Origin: Microbispora sp. H13382
GTDB lineage: Bacteria; Actinomycetota; Actinomycetes; Streptosporangiales; Streptosporangiaceae
Assembly: GCF_014161445.1 (NCBI RefSeq)
Contig: NZ_JABBXA010000005.1
Coordinates: forward strand, 1-64,000
Direction of reading: 5' to 3'
DNA length: 64,000 nt
Position 1 is the stretch's first letter. Every line of letters starts with the position of its first letter. The notes under the pieces were generated by a model. That model searched no databases, was not told the origin of the DNA, and saw only the letters and a list, made by a program, of their open reading frames with translations. The position numbers and the translations under genes are program-made. Positions 16,644 to 24,974 of this stretch are shown here, in pieces.

Positions 16644-18059
16644 CTAGCCGATGCGGTCGGGGCTGATCGTGCTCGTCACCCGCCAGACGTCCGGCTCGGG
16701 GTCGTAGATTTCCCGCTCGCGCTCGTCCTGCCCGCCCGTCCCGGCGCCGCCCGCCGGCGCGTAGGGGAGGAAGGACGAGCCCGCACCGCTCTGGCCGGTC
16801 CGGTAGCCGCCCAGGAGGCCGGCGGCCTCCCCGGCGACGCCGGCCCCGTAGCCGGTGCGCGCCCCGCCGTACACGCCGATCACGCCGCCCGGCGGCAGCG
16901 TGCCGGTCGGCCCGGCCGTGGGCAGGGGCATCCGCGGGTCCGGATAGCCGGTGAGCGCGTTGGGGGTGGTGCCCGCGGGGGCCGTGGCGCCGGGCAGGGG
17001 ATGGGTGGTCGCCAGGTCCGTCGAACCGCCCCCGATCACGGCCGGAGCCGTGCCCGAACCGTCGCCGGAGCCGCCCGGCTGTCCCGTGCCGGGCTGTCCC
17101 GGTGCGCCGCCGGTGCCGGGGAGGCCACCCGTACCGGGGTCGCCCGTGCCGCCGGACCCGTCCGCACCGCCGCCCCCGGAGCCCGTGCCGCCGGAGCCGT
17201 CCGCGCCGCCGGAGCCGCCGCCCGAGTGGCCGCCCCCGCCGGATCCCGAGCCGCCGGACCCGGACCCGTTGGAACCCGAGTGCGCCGAGCCCGAGCCGGT
17301 CGAGCCGTCACCGTACGAGCCGCCGTGCCACACGCCGTCGGAGGTCGTGGTGGGCGCGCCCGTCCCGCCCACGCGGATGCGCGGAGAGTCCGCGAGGTCG
17401 ATGTGCAGCGGCTCGACGGCGGGCAGCTCGAAGGCCAGCCCCTCGGCGAAGGCGTTGTTCGCCTCCTGGATCTGCTCGTTGAGCTTGCGGAAGTGGGCCC
17501 TCGCCGCCTCGTCCTCGTTGAGATAGGGCGCGGGGCCGGGAGAGGGGGCCGGCGAAGGGAGGCTCCGGGGCGAGGCGGAGGAGAAAGACGAAGGGGAAGG
17601 GATGGGGGAGGGGCTCCCGCTCGTGCCGCCGCCCGCGCCCTCGTCCGAACCGCCCGGGGCGGCGGGGAAGTTCGTCTTCGCGTCGCTGACCACGTCCGCG
17701 TACCAGGACATCGCCGCCCCGCTCGCGGTCATGGCGTCGCCGAGCGCGCCCGCCGTGGCGTAGAGCGCGCGGAGGGCGGACTGCACCTGCTCGGCGGCGG
17801 GACCGCGCCAGACGGCGGACAGTTCCTTGGCGGTCCTGCTCAGGGCCGCCTGGATGCCGATCTCGGACGGCCCGTTGCCGCCGACCTTCCCGCCCACCAG
17901 GTCGGCGGCGTTGGTGAACGCCCGACCGGCGCGGCGGACCGCGTCGGGACTCGCGGCGTCCAGCTTCTGCTTGATCTGCTCCCGGGAGAGGTTCTCCGGG
18001 TCGAGCCCGTCGAGGCTCGCGTACACCTTGATCGGCTCCCAGCCGGCTTCGGCCCCCAT
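16644..18059 (-). CDS. Gly/Ser-rich WXG100-type T7SS substrate (PPE/EspB-like)
   Basis: A 471-residue protein. The N-terminal 130 residues are helical with AVWRGPAAEQV (WRG near 83-85). A Ser/Pro-rich linker leads to a second helical stretch (about 182-205). A very long Gly/Ser/Thr-rich tract follows (about 235-420). The C-terminal tail starts LPYAPAGGAG, continues with a charged ER-rich block and ends in DVWRVTSTISPDRIG; the same kind of tail ends the proteins at 18517 and 21325. This architecture is typical of large secreted partners of WXG100 proteins in actinomycetes. The gene lies 28 bp after its likely small partner at 18088. The Gly-rich tract may span or coat the wall. Confidence 0.82.
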   Translation of the reverse strand: MGAEAGWEPIKVYASLDGLDPENLSREQIKQKLDAASPDAVRRAGRAFTNAADLVGGKVGGNGPSEIGIQAALSRTAKELSAVWRGPAAEQVQSALRALYATAGALGDAMTASGAAMSWYADVVSDAKTNFPAAPGGSDEGAGGGTSGSPSPIPSPSSFSSASPRSLPSPAPSPGPAPYLNEDEAARAHFRKLNEQIQEANNAFAEGLAFELPAVEPLHIDLADSPRIRVGGTGAPTTTSDGVWHGGSYGDGSTGSGSAHSGSNGSGSGGSGSGGGGHSGGGSGGADGSGGTGSGGGGADGSGGTGDPGTGGLPGTGGAPGQPGTGQPGGSGDGSGTAPAVIGGGSTDLATTHPLPGATAPAGTTPNALTGYPDPRMPLPTAGPTGTLPPGGVIGVYGGARTGYGAGVAGEAAGLLGGYRTGQSGAGSSFLPYAPAGGAGTGGQDEREREIYDPEPDVWRVTSTISPDRIG

Positions 18060-18087
18060 CGCGATCTTTCCCCTTGCCCTCGGCGGC

Positions 18088-18501
18088 TCACGCGCTGCTG
18101 CTCGTGTGGCCCTTCTCGTAGTTCACGACGGCTTGCTCCACCGCGCTCACCATCGCCTCGATGCGGTCGATCAGCAGCTGATACTTGCCGCTGAGCACCT
18201 CGTGGGCCTGCTCGGCGTTCAACCCGAAATACTTCGCCGCCTCCCACGGGCCGGTCTCCGCGGGGCCGACGTTGGTCAGTCCCTGGACCTCGCCCGCGGT
18301 TCCCGGGCCGCTCCAGGTGGCGCTCATGGTGGCGGGGGCGCGCCCGCGCAGTGTGCCGAGCTCGTCCCGCAGCCCCTTGAGGATCTGCCGGACCCGCGTG
18401 TGGTCGATGTACACGTCGGCCGGCCCCCCGCCGAGACCCGGCCAGCTCTCCGGCATCCTCAGCTTCGGCGGCGGCGATCCGCCGTCGGGTGCGTAGCTCA
18501 T
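18088..18501 (-). CDS. WXG100-like small protein
   Basis: A 137-residue protein with an extended N-terminus (PPPKLRMPESWPG) and a helical hairpin whose turn is ATWSGPGTAG (WSG at 63-65). The C-terminal helix ends VVNYEKGHTSSSA, where Tyr128 sits at the position of the T7SS Y-x-x-x signal but without the acidic residue four positions on. It lies between two 471-residue Gly-rich genes (15-bp and 28-bp gaps) and is the natural heterodimer partner of one of them. No membrane span or signal peptide is present. Confidence 0.78.
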   Translation of the reverse strand: MSYAPDGGSPPPKLRMPESWPGLGGGPADVYIDHTRVRQILKGLRDELGTLRGRAPATMSATWSGPGTAGEVQGLTNVGPAETGPWEAAKYFGLNAEQAHEVLSGKYQLLIDRIEAMVSAVEQAVVNYEKGHTSSSA

Positions 18502-18516
18502 TTCGCCTCCCTCGCC

Positions 18517-19932
18517 TTAGGCCTTGTCGATGCGCGCGGACGTGGTCTGCTGGTCGCTGACGAAGAAGTCCTCGTCTTCGAGCAGCCAGGTGGTGCGCTC
18601 GCGCTCCTGGCGCTCGCCGCCCCCGCCCGCCCCGTGCGGGGCCATCGGGACCATGCCGTTGCCCGCGGCGGCGCGTGACGCCGCTCCGTTGACGCCCACA
18701 CCCCCGGCGCCGATCCCCGGGCCCGCGCCGGAACCGCCGCCCGCGCCGTACCCGCCGTACCCGGTGCCGGGGCCGGAGCCGGAGGCGCCGGTCAGGCCGT
18801 TGGGGACGGCGGTCTGCGGGGTGTGGCCGGAAAGGCTGGTGCCGCCGAGCCCGGCGTCGTCCAGCCGGGTGCCGTTCGCGCCCGCTCCGGCCGGTACGGA
18901 GCCGTTCGATCCAAGGGCGCCGACGCCGCCGTTCAACCCGCCGTTCAGGCCGCTGCCCGGCCCCGTGCCGTCCAGTCCCGTGCCGATCCCGCCGCCCGGG
19001 CCGCCCGGGCCGTACGGGTCGCCCGTGCCGTTCCAGCCGGGGAAGCCGCCGTCGCCGAGGCCGTCCGGGCCGGAGCCCGTGCCGAGGTCGCCGAGCGAGG
19101 CGGGGTTCTGCCAGCCCCGCACGTCCGTGGGGACCGATCCGCTCGGGAGGGTCGTTCCCGGGCCGGACAGCGGGTCGTAGGACGGGGGCGTCATGTCGAA
19201 CTTCGGCACGTCGGTGTCGAGCGACTCGGGGAAGAGGGCGTTGGCGGCCTGCGTCGCCTGCGTGAGCTTCTTGAGGTGCTCCTCGGCCGCCTTCATGTCC
19301 TTCTCCTCCTTCGACTCCCCGAAGAGGTTGAGGAAGGGACCGTCGCCGAAGGCCGAGCCGATGGCGCCGGCCAGGCCGCCGACGATGAACCCGCCGACGC
19401 CGCCGATGACCGCGCCGGGGATGGCTCCGACGCCCGCGAAGGGAGAGCCGACGACGGCGCCGCCGGCCGCGCCGACCGCCCCCGCCTCCACGGCCGCGTC
19501 GTACCAGTCGATGTCGCTCTTCGTGGGCTCGGGGACGTTCTCGCCCCGGAACTGGTTGAGGGAACTGGCGTAGACGTCCAGCGCGGGCACCACGCCGCGC
19601 GCCGAGGGCGACCCCGCCTGCCCCGCCGGAGCGGAGGTGTCCACGATCGCGGTCATCACCGCGACCGTGGAGGCCCTGAGCCGGCGGAGCTGCTCCTTGA
19701 CCTGTTTGGCGTCCTCACCCGTCGTCCAGTGCTTGTCGAGCGAGTCCAGGTGCCTGTCGAGCGTCTCGACCACGGACTTGAGCTTGTCGTGCACGCCCTT
19801 GAACTCGCCCGAGGCCGCCCTGATGAGCTCGGGGTCGGTCTTCTCGAGCGAGGTGCGCAGCGTCTCCAGCATGACGACGCCCGGATCGGACGCGTCGATC
19901 GCCGCCCTGATCGGCATTCTCCGCTCCGCCAC
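18517..19932 (-). CDS. Gly-rich WXG100-type T7SS substrate with glycine-zipper segment
   Basis: The 471 residues begin with a helical domain (about 1-130; the turn is near DKHWTTGEDA at 66-75). A hydrophobic glycine-zipper stretch (about 150-195, with repeated GxxxG such as AVIGGVGGFIVGG) resembles membrane-inserting or pore-forming segments. A helix (about 205-235), a Gly/Pro-rich tract and the shared C-terminal tail follow: PMAPHGAGGGG, an ER-rich block and TTWLLEDEDFF. The gene is read with the 18088 WXG-like gene (15-bp gap) and follows the small EspC-like gene at 19961. It may insert into membranes after secretion; this is inference from the zipper. Confidence 0.8.
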   Translation of the reverse strand: MAERRMPIRAAIDASDPGVVMLETLRTSLEKTDPELIRAASGEFKGVHDKLKSVVETLDRHLDSLDKHWTTGEDAKQVKEQLRRLRASTVAVMTAIVDTSAPAGQAGSPSARGVVPALDVYASSLNQFRGENVPEPTKSDIDWYDAAVEAGAVGAAGGAVVGSPFAGVGAIPGAVIGGVGGFIVGGLAGAIGSAFGDGPFLNLFGESKEEKDMKAAEEHLKKLTQATQAANALFPESLDTDVPKFDMTPPSYDPLSGPGTTLPSGSVPTDVRGWQNPASLGDLGTGSGPDGLGDGGFPGWNGTGDPYGPGGPGGGIGTGLDGTGPGSGLNGGLNGGVGALGSNGSVPAGAGANGTRLDDAGLGGTSLSGHTPQTAVPNGLTGASGSGPGTGYGGYGAGGGSGAGPGIGAGGVGVNGAASRAAAGNGMVPMAPHGAGGGGERQERERTTWLLEDEDFFVSDQQTTSARIDKA

Positions 19933-19960
19933 GGCGCCTCCTCAACCACTCCGCGTACGA

Positions 19961-20323
19961 CTAGACGTCCGCCACACCGACGTGCCGCGCGCCCGCCTGC
20001 TCTCCGGCGTCGAGATTCCTGACCGCCAGCTCCAGGCGTTCGGCGGCGATGCCGAGGGTCGAGGCGATCTCCGCGTAGATGGCGGTGACCGCGACCTCCG
20101 CACCGGTCAGGCTCGAGTGGAACCCCGTGGCGGCCTCCCAGAAGCCGCCGATCGCCTCACGCCGCATGAGCAGGCGCTTCACCGCGCCGCCCTCGTGGAA
20201 GGCGGCCGGTGTCATCGTGCCCTTGGACGCGCCCGGCGCCAGCACCTCGAGCACCTCCTCGAAGTCCTTGCGCGCGTTCCTGAGCGCGGTCCGGCTGACC
20301 TCCACGCCACCGTCGCGAGCCAT
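19961..20323 (-). CDS. Small helical T7SS-associated protein
   Basis: A 120-residue, Ala/Glu-rich, mostly helical protein without signal peptide. Its middle (EAIGGFWEAATGFHSSLTGAE... region, residues about 56-77) could form the hairpin turn of the WXG100 superfamily, but the motif is imperfect (FWEAA). The C-terminal helix holds IASTLGIAAERLE, as in EspC-like proteins. It lies 28 bp upstream of the 471-residue glycine-zipper substrate and downstream of the two canonical WXG100 genes, so it likely forms part of that secretion unit. The family is not certain. Confidence 0.65.
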   Translation of the reverse strand: MARDGGVEVSRTALRNARKDFEEVLEVLAPGASKGTMTPAAFHEGGAVKRLLMRREAIGGFWEAATGFHSSLTGAEVAVTAIYAEIASTLGIAAERLELAVRNLDAGEQAGARHVGVADV

Positions 20324-20401
20324 GCGTCACCCTCCGTCAACGCCGTGACGGGCACCGGCGAAGGAGCGCCGGCGCCTCCGGCCGTACCGTTGGACGTCCG
20401 C

Positions 20402-20704
20402 TCACTTGCCGTCGAACATGGCCGCGTTGATCCGCTCCACGTCCTGCATGTTCATGTTGGTGATGTTGATGTTCTTCGCCAGCAGCGAGACGATGTCCGC
20501 CAGGCCCTTGGCCTCCTGCTGCCAGATCCGCCGGGTCTGGTCGTAGGCGTCCTTGGCGCCGCCCTGCCAGATGGCGGTCTTGGTGTTGAGCTTGTTCTCC
20601 AGGTTCTCCAGCTCGGTGACCAGCCGGTTGAAGGCGTTCTGGAACTCGGTCTCGCCTGAGTCGAGACCGCTGAAGTTGACCTTGGTGATGTCGAAGTCCA
20701 CCAT
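20402..20704 (-). CDS. WXG100 protein (EsxA/EsxB type)
   Basis: A 100-residue canonical WXG100 protein: two helices joined by AIWQGGAKDAY (WQG at 46-48), no signal peptide. It lies 36 bp downstream of a second canonical WXG100 gene; such pairs form the secreted EsxA-EsxB heterodimer that also activates EccC. Its C-terminus (VERINAAMFDGK) lacks an obvious Y-x-x-x-D/E motif, so the export signal is more likely on the partner. Family certain; pairing inferred. Confidence 0.93.
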   Translation of the reverse strand: MVDFDITKVNFSGLDSGETEFQNAFNRLVTELENLENKLNTKTAIWQGGAKDAYDQTRRIWQQEAKGLADIVSLLAKNINITNMNMQDVERINAAMFDGK

Positions 20705-20740
20705 CGCGCTCTCCGTCCGTTCCTGGTGGTCGTCTCGGGC

Positions 20741-21091
20741 TCAGCGGCTGTACGAGGCGGGCGGGGCCTGGTTGATGAGCGCCTCGATCTTGTTGATCTC
20801 GGCGGTCGCCTGCGCGTTGAACTCGGCGTAGTTCTTGTTGTTCGCCCGGATGCTCTCCGCGAGGGTCTGCAGGCTGCCCAGGATGACGTCCATGCGCTCG
20901 TGCCACAGCAGGTGCACCTTGTTGAACGCGTGGTGCGACTCGCCCTGCCAGTGGGTCCTGAGGTTCTCGCCGGCGCTGTCCAGGTAACGCTGGATGCCGC
21001 GGATGTTCTCGGCCGCGTCGCCGATCCAGGTGATCGCCTCGTCCAGGTCGTGCCGGCTGACTTGAGCCTGGCTTGCGCCAGAGTGCGACAT
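20741..21091 (-). CDS. WXG100 protein, probable partner of the adjacent WXG100 protein
   Basis: The ATG at 21091 is chosen because GGAGG lies 6 bases upstream; an earlier in-frame start would add eight residues without a site. The 116 residues form a helical hairpin with RTHWQGESHHAF (WQG at 48-50). The second helix holds NYAEFNAQA near 88-96, which resembles but does not exactly match Y-x-x-x-D/E. This is the first gene of the minus-strand unit reaching to 16644, with gaps of 15 to 78 bp. It and the next gene are the EsxA/EsxB-like pair of the locus. Confidence 0.93.
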   Translation of the reverse strand: MSHSGASQAQVSRHDLDEAITWIGDAAENIRGIQRYLDSAGENLRTHWQGESHHAFNKVHLLWHERMDVILGSLQTLAESIRANNKNYAEFNAQATAEINKIEALINQAPPASYSR

Positions 21092-21115
21092 GGCCACCTC
21101 CACTGATCCTGTCAA

Positions 21116-21324
21116 TTACCCCCGACCAGGCGGGTCGGGTGATGACCCAAAAGTCACAGTAATGGATCAGTGGACGCCTTGCCGGGACTGTCCGAGATTA
21201 AGATTCTGTCACGTCTCTTGTGTTTTTGTCAGACAGCCGGTTAGGGGATTTGTACGTTTTGCGAGCTTTGGGGTGACTCGGGCCGCATATAGGTGAAAAC
21301 GCAATCAATCGGCCGGAGGATGTT
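21116..21324. promoter_or_regulatory. Divergent promoter region of two T7SS units, with leader hairpin
   Basis: This 209-bp, relatively AT-rich gap separates the esx pair (minus) from the substrate unit at 21325 (plus). CCCGACC (21121-21127) and GGTCGGG (21133-21139) are inverted arms about 30 bp upstream of the esx start and could fold in its leader. TTTGTCAGACA at 21225-21235 followed by TTAGG matches one end of the MITE-like element at 36078. No promoter hexamers are assigned. Confidence 0.4.
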
Positions 21325-22437
21325 GTGGCGGATACGAGCGGGGGCGGGACGAGTCCTTTCGCCGGACTCGCGACCACGATGGGATCGGGCGGCGCGGTGA
21401 ACCCGCGCCTGGCGGACCCCGAGTTCAAGATGGACTACGGCGAGGTCGCGAAGTTCGGCAACGACGTGGCCGGCCGGGGCCAGGTCCTGGCGGACACGAG
21501 CGGCCGGATCAAGCAGATCCACCTCCCGCCGTTGACCTTCGGCGTGATCGGCGGCGCCCTGAACGGCGTGCACAGTCAGGTCCGGAACCAGGCGGCCGAC
21601 GCCGTGGCGAAGGGCAAGGACGTGCTGGAGTCCTGGAAGGCGGCCCTCGACCAGGCGGTCGAGAACGCCAAGGAAGCCGAGAAGCAGAGCTCGGGCGGCA
21701 CCGGGAAGGACCCGAACGGCCTGACCGGCGGTCCGAAGGGGGCCGGGATCGACCCCAAGGGCCTGGGGCTCGGCGGCGGCGGCCTCCCGAAGGGCGGAGC
21801 CGGCCTCGGCGACGGCTGGAAGCCGCCGAAGGACATGCTGGGCACCGACGTCGACACCGGCCCGAAGCATCCGGACCTGCCCGGCGCGGGCGCCCTGCCC
21901 GGCGCCGGTGACCCTGACGGCGGCGGTCTCGGCGGCAGCGGCCTCGGCCCGGACGGCAGCGGGCTCGGGAAGGACGGCCTCGGCCGTACGGGCCTCGACG
22001 GGCTCGGCCAAAGCGGTGTGAACCCGCTGGAGACGCCCAAGCTGAACGCCCCGGGCGACACCTCCCTTTCGGCGCACAACCCGAGCCCGCCGTCCGTGCC
22101 GACCCTGCCGACGACGCCCGGCCTCGGCACGACAGGCTACGGGCCGGGCGACTACCCCACGGGGGCGCGGTCCGGCACCGGCACCGGCGGCTACGGCGCG
22201 GGCGGCTACGGTCCTGCGGTGTACGGCCCGGGCGCCGGTCTGGGCGCCGCGGGCGCCGGGCGTGCCGGTGCCGGGGCCGGCGGGATACCCGCCATGCCGT
22301 ACGCGCCGATGGGGGGCGCGGGGAGCGGCGACCACGACAAGGAACGTGAGCGGGGCGCCGCGGTGCCGGAGGACGAGAGCACCTGGTTCGGCGACGAGGA
22401 CGTGGCGCCTCCCGTCCTCGGGATGCAGGAGGACTAG
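21325..22437 (+). CDS. Gly-rich T7SS substrate with shared C-terminal tail
   Basis: GTG start with GGAGGA 4 bases upstream. The 370 residues start with a helical ESX-like region (about 35-120, SGRIKQIHLPPLTFGVIGGALNG style, no clear WXG). A Gly/Leu/Asp-rich repeat tract (about 120-240), a Pro-rich part and a Gly/Tyr-rich part follow. The C-terminus is MPYAPMGGAG, an acidic/ER-rich block and STWFGDEDVAPPVLG, matching the tails of 16644 and 18517. That tail is common to PPE-like secreted proteins of actinomycetes. It heads a unit with the 261-residue protein 3 bp downstream and the SseB-domain protein after that. Confidence 0.8.
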   Translation: MADTSGGGTSPFAGLATTMGSGGAVNPRLADPEFKMDYGEVAKFGNDVAGRGQVLADTSGRIKQIHLPPLTFGVIGGALNGVHSQVRNQAADAVAKGKDVLESWKAALDQAVENAKEAEKQSSGGTGKDPNGLTGGPKGAGIDPKGLGLGGGGLPKGGAGLGDGWKPPKDMLGTDVDTGPKHPDLPGAGALPGAGDPDGGGLGGSGLGPDGSGLGKDGLGRTGLDGLGQSGVNPLETPKLNAPGDTSLSAHNPSPPSVPTLPTTPGLGTTGYGPGDYPTGARSGTGTGGYGAGGYGPAVYGPGAGLGAAGAGRAGAGAGGIPAMPYAPMGGAGSGDHDKERERGAAVPEDESTWFGDEDVAPPVLGMQED

Positions 22438-22440
22438 GCC

Positions 22441-23226
22441 ATGGTGAGCATCGGGAACGTCGAGATCTGGGACGCGCGCAACAACTTCATCACCGGCGCC
22501 GGCCTGGCCGCCATGGCCTCGTACCTGGAGCCGAGCGCGCTGCCGCTGGCGGGGCTGCTGGCCACGATGATCGCCGACCCCGACTCCATGTCGCGGGGCG
22601 CGCGCGAGTGGCGCAACGAAGGAGGCGAGGGCGGCCAGGCGCCCGTCGACATCGGGCGACTGCGTGAGGATCTCAAAGGGCAGCTCACCGCGCTCGAGTC
22701 GAACGGGCATCTGAAGGGGCGGATGCTGACCACGGTCAAGGAGAAGTTCGCCGAGCTGGACAGCCAGCTCGACGGACTGGACCAGGGCATGAAGGGGGTC
22801 GGCGCCAGCCTCGACTCCGCGTCCCAGCTCTACACGGTGGCGAGCTTCATCTCGCTGGCGATGGGCGGGGCGGCGTTGACATTGGCGCACATCAGCGCCG
22901 CGGCCAGGGCCAACCCCCTCTCGATGGCCGCGATCCAGCCCACTGTCACCGGCATCATGGTCACCATGTCCAGGACCGCGCAGAGGGTGTTCGCGGTCCT
23001 GGCCAGGTTGAACCTGAAGGTCGCCGCCATCTTCACGGGGGTCGCCTACCTCGCCGGCGGCGCCCAGCAGAAGTTCCCCGGCATGCAGGCCGTCACGATG
23101 AAGGCGCCCGACTTCACCAAGGCCGCGGTGGCCTTCAACCCGGTCAACGGAGGTCTCACCGATCCCCTTCCGGACCCCGATGACATTCCGAAGACACCGT
23201 CCTTCATGCCACCGATCGGCATCTGA
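22441..23226 (+). CDS. Helical T7SS-associated protein of unknown family
   Basis: The 261 residues contain a hydrophobic N-terminal part (about 18-47), a charged coiled region (about 68-125, LREDLKGQLTALESNGHLKG style) and two further hydrophobic stretches (about 130-155 and 165-210). A Pro/Asp-rich C-terminus follows. No W-x-G motif is evident. Its place directly after a Gly-rich substrate (3 bp, GGAGGA site) and in 1-base overlap with the SseB-domain gene argues for a role as membrane-active partner or cargo of that unit. No family was recognised. Confidence 0.68.
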   Translation: MVSIGNVEIWDARNNFITGAGLAAMASYLEPSALPLAGLLATMIADPDSMSRGAREWRNEGGEGGQAPVDIGRLREDLKGQLTALESNGHLKGRMLTTVKEKFAELDSQLDGLDQGMKGVGASLDSASQLYTVASFISLAMGGAALTLAHISAAARANPLSMAAIQPTVTGIMVTMSRTAQRVFAVLARLNLKVAAIFTGVAYLAGGAQQKFPGMQAVTMKAPDFTKAAVAFNPVNGGLTDPLPDPDDIPKTPSFMPPIGI

Positions 23227-24488
23227 TGGAGTGGGCGGCCAGCGCGTTCGAGCGGCGGCTCGGGGCGGCGCACGACGCGGGCGACCTCGCGGTCTGCCTG
23301 AGCATGCTCAGGGACACCGAGCTGGCGCTGCCCATGCCGCCGGAGGGCGACCCCGCATGGGTGAAGATCACCGCGCCCGACCGGGTGTGGCTGCCCGCCT
23401 ACACCTCCTTCGAGGCCATGACGGCGGCCACGGGCCTGTCACGCGCCCGGGTCACCTCGCTGGTCGAGCTGGCCGCGGGCTGGCCCGACCCTCGCTGGGG
23501 CCTCGCCGTCAACCCCGGCCTGCCGGTGCGCTTCCTGCTCGAACCGGGGACCGTCGCCAGGCTGGCGGTCCCCACACTCGCGCAGGACCGCGTGGCGGAG
23601 CCCGAGCCGGCGCTGCCGGTCGTGCAGAAACCGCTGACGCCGGGGGAACTGCACACCTATCTCGGCGAGGGGGAGTCGCGCGTCTCCGGCTACTGCCACC
23701 ACGCGCTCGACGTGGCGCACGTGGCGACGCCCGTCGTGCTCGTCGACATGCTGGGCCGCCGGGCCGACGAGGGGCTGCTCACCGGCGACGGCTCGGTGCT
23801 CCTCCTGCGCTGGCGTACGGTCGGGCTCAACCTCTACCGCACGCCGTACGGCGGGACCGACGAGGCGGGCATGGCGGCGGTGGCCGGCTGGGTCGTCGAG
23901 GAGCCGCCGTTCGCCGGCATGGGCCTCGCGCCGAACGCCGACTATCCGGTCCGCGAGTACAAGGTGGACGCCGTACGGCTGCCGCACGGCTCGGAGATCG
24001 TCGAGCTGACCACGGCGGGGACCGAGATCGTGCGCGCGGTCTACGACGGCGACCTCGGCCGCTGGGGGCCCGGAGAGCCGGCCGCCGTCTCCCCGAGCTC
24101 CTATCGGGCGCGCTGGCGGGGGGCCGATCACCCGGCCAACCCCGATCCCGGGCACGACGGGCTGCTGATCCGGCTGCTGCGCGACGAGCCGGCCGAGGGG
24201 TTCGAGGAGCGTGCCCCGGGCCGCTTCGTGCGGCCCGTGCCCGCCGAGGAGTGCGAGGCCGTCCTCCACGTGACCCGGAAGTGCGAGTGGCGCGGCGCCC
24301 CCTGTCTCGTACGCGACGAGCGCGCGGGCGAGCTGCTGCTCGAATACACCGGCGGGCGGCTGCCGGTCGCGCGGGCGCTGGGCATGGAGCGTATCGAGCG
24401 GGGCGTCCACCGGCGGTGGGTGGCCCGCGCCGAGGCCGGCGAACCGCGCGAGCACGCCGAACTGCTCGACCTGGGACTCACGCAATAA
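23226..24488 (+). CDS. SseB-domain-containing protein in T7SS cluster
   Basis: A 420-residue soluble protein. About residues 5-125 match the SseB N-terminal fold (ALPMPPEGDPAWVKI, LPAYTSFEAM, GWPDPRWGLAVNPG). Residues about 140-420 are a beta-rich region I do not recognise, followed by a helical C-terminus. In actinomycetes SseB domains are often encoded beside ESX genes, where they may act as chaperones or immunity proteins; the name comes from a type III effector but implies no such system. The ATG overlaps the preceding TGA by one base, so the two are translationally coupled. Confidence 0.78.
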   Translation: MEWAASAFERRLGAAHDAGDLAVCLSMLRDTELALPMPPEGDPAWVKITAPDRVWLPAYTSFEAMTAATGLSRARVTSLVELAAGWPDPRWGLAVNPGLPVRFLLEPGTVARLAVPTLAQDRVAEPEPALPVVQKPLTPGELHTYLGEGESRVSGYCHHALDVAHVATPVVLVDMLGRRADEGLLTGDGSVLLLRWRTVGLNLYRTPYGGTDEAGMAAVAGWVVEEPPFAGMGLAPNADYPVREYKVDAVRLPHGSEIVELTTAGTEIVRAVYDGDLGRWGPGEPAAVSPSSYRARWRGADHPANPDPGHDGLLIRLLRDEPAEGFEERAPGRFVRPVPAEECEAVLHVTRKCEWRGAPCLVRDERAGELLLEYTGGRLPVARALGMERIERGVHRRWVARAEAGEPREHAELLDLGLTQ

Positions 24489-24530
24489 CCTGAGGCCCGG
24501 GACGACCCCGGAGCGGAGGGACGGACGCAG

Positions 24531-24959
24531 GTGAGCGAGCCCGATCCGCACATCCACGTCGGGTCGAAGGTGCTGCAGGCCGGTGCCGACTACCGCAATC
24601 TGGTCGCGTCGTCGCTGGGCCGCGCACCCGACGCGCCCGATAGCGTCACCACCGGTTGCGGGCTCCAGGTTCCCTATGCGATGACCTCGATCCGCCCGGA
24701 GAGCGTCACCTGCCTCGCCTGCCGGGAACACGCCCACCGTGAGCATCTGCGCTACGCCGAGCAGGTGGAGCGCCTGAGCCGGATGCCCGGCGCGCCCGTC
24801 ACCGGCGACCAGGCCGCCAAGGCCCGCGCGGTGGGCCCGGGACCTCGCGAAGAGGTTCTCCGGCGCGTAACCCGCCGCCGTCTGACGCACTTCACTAGCC
24901 GGATGTCCGATCACGGTGTGATAATCCCGGATATTGGACATAGATCATCATCGGTGTGA
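24531..24959 (+). CDS. Small cysteine/histidine-containing hypothetical protein
   Basis: A 142-residue protein starting at GTG with GCGGAGGG about 10 bases upstream. A central TGCG, then VTCLACREHAHREH, gives three cysteines (Cys43, Cys61, Cys64) and nearby histidines that could bind zinc. The remainder is basic and Arg-rich (REEVLRRVTRRRLTH). It closes the 21325 unit, 42 bp after the SseB-domain gene, and lies just before the next YbaB-like gene. The function is unknown; a small zinc-binding accessory or immunity protein is possible. Confidence 0.62.
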   Translation: MSEPDPHIHVGSKVLQAGADYRNLVASSLGRAPDAPDSVTTGCGLQVPYAMTSIRPESVTCLACREHAHREHLRYAEQVERLSRMPGAPVTGDQAAKARAVGPGPREEVLRRVTRRRLTHFTSRMSDHGVIIPDIGHRSSSV

Positions 24960-24974
24960 ACGCGGTCGAACGGG

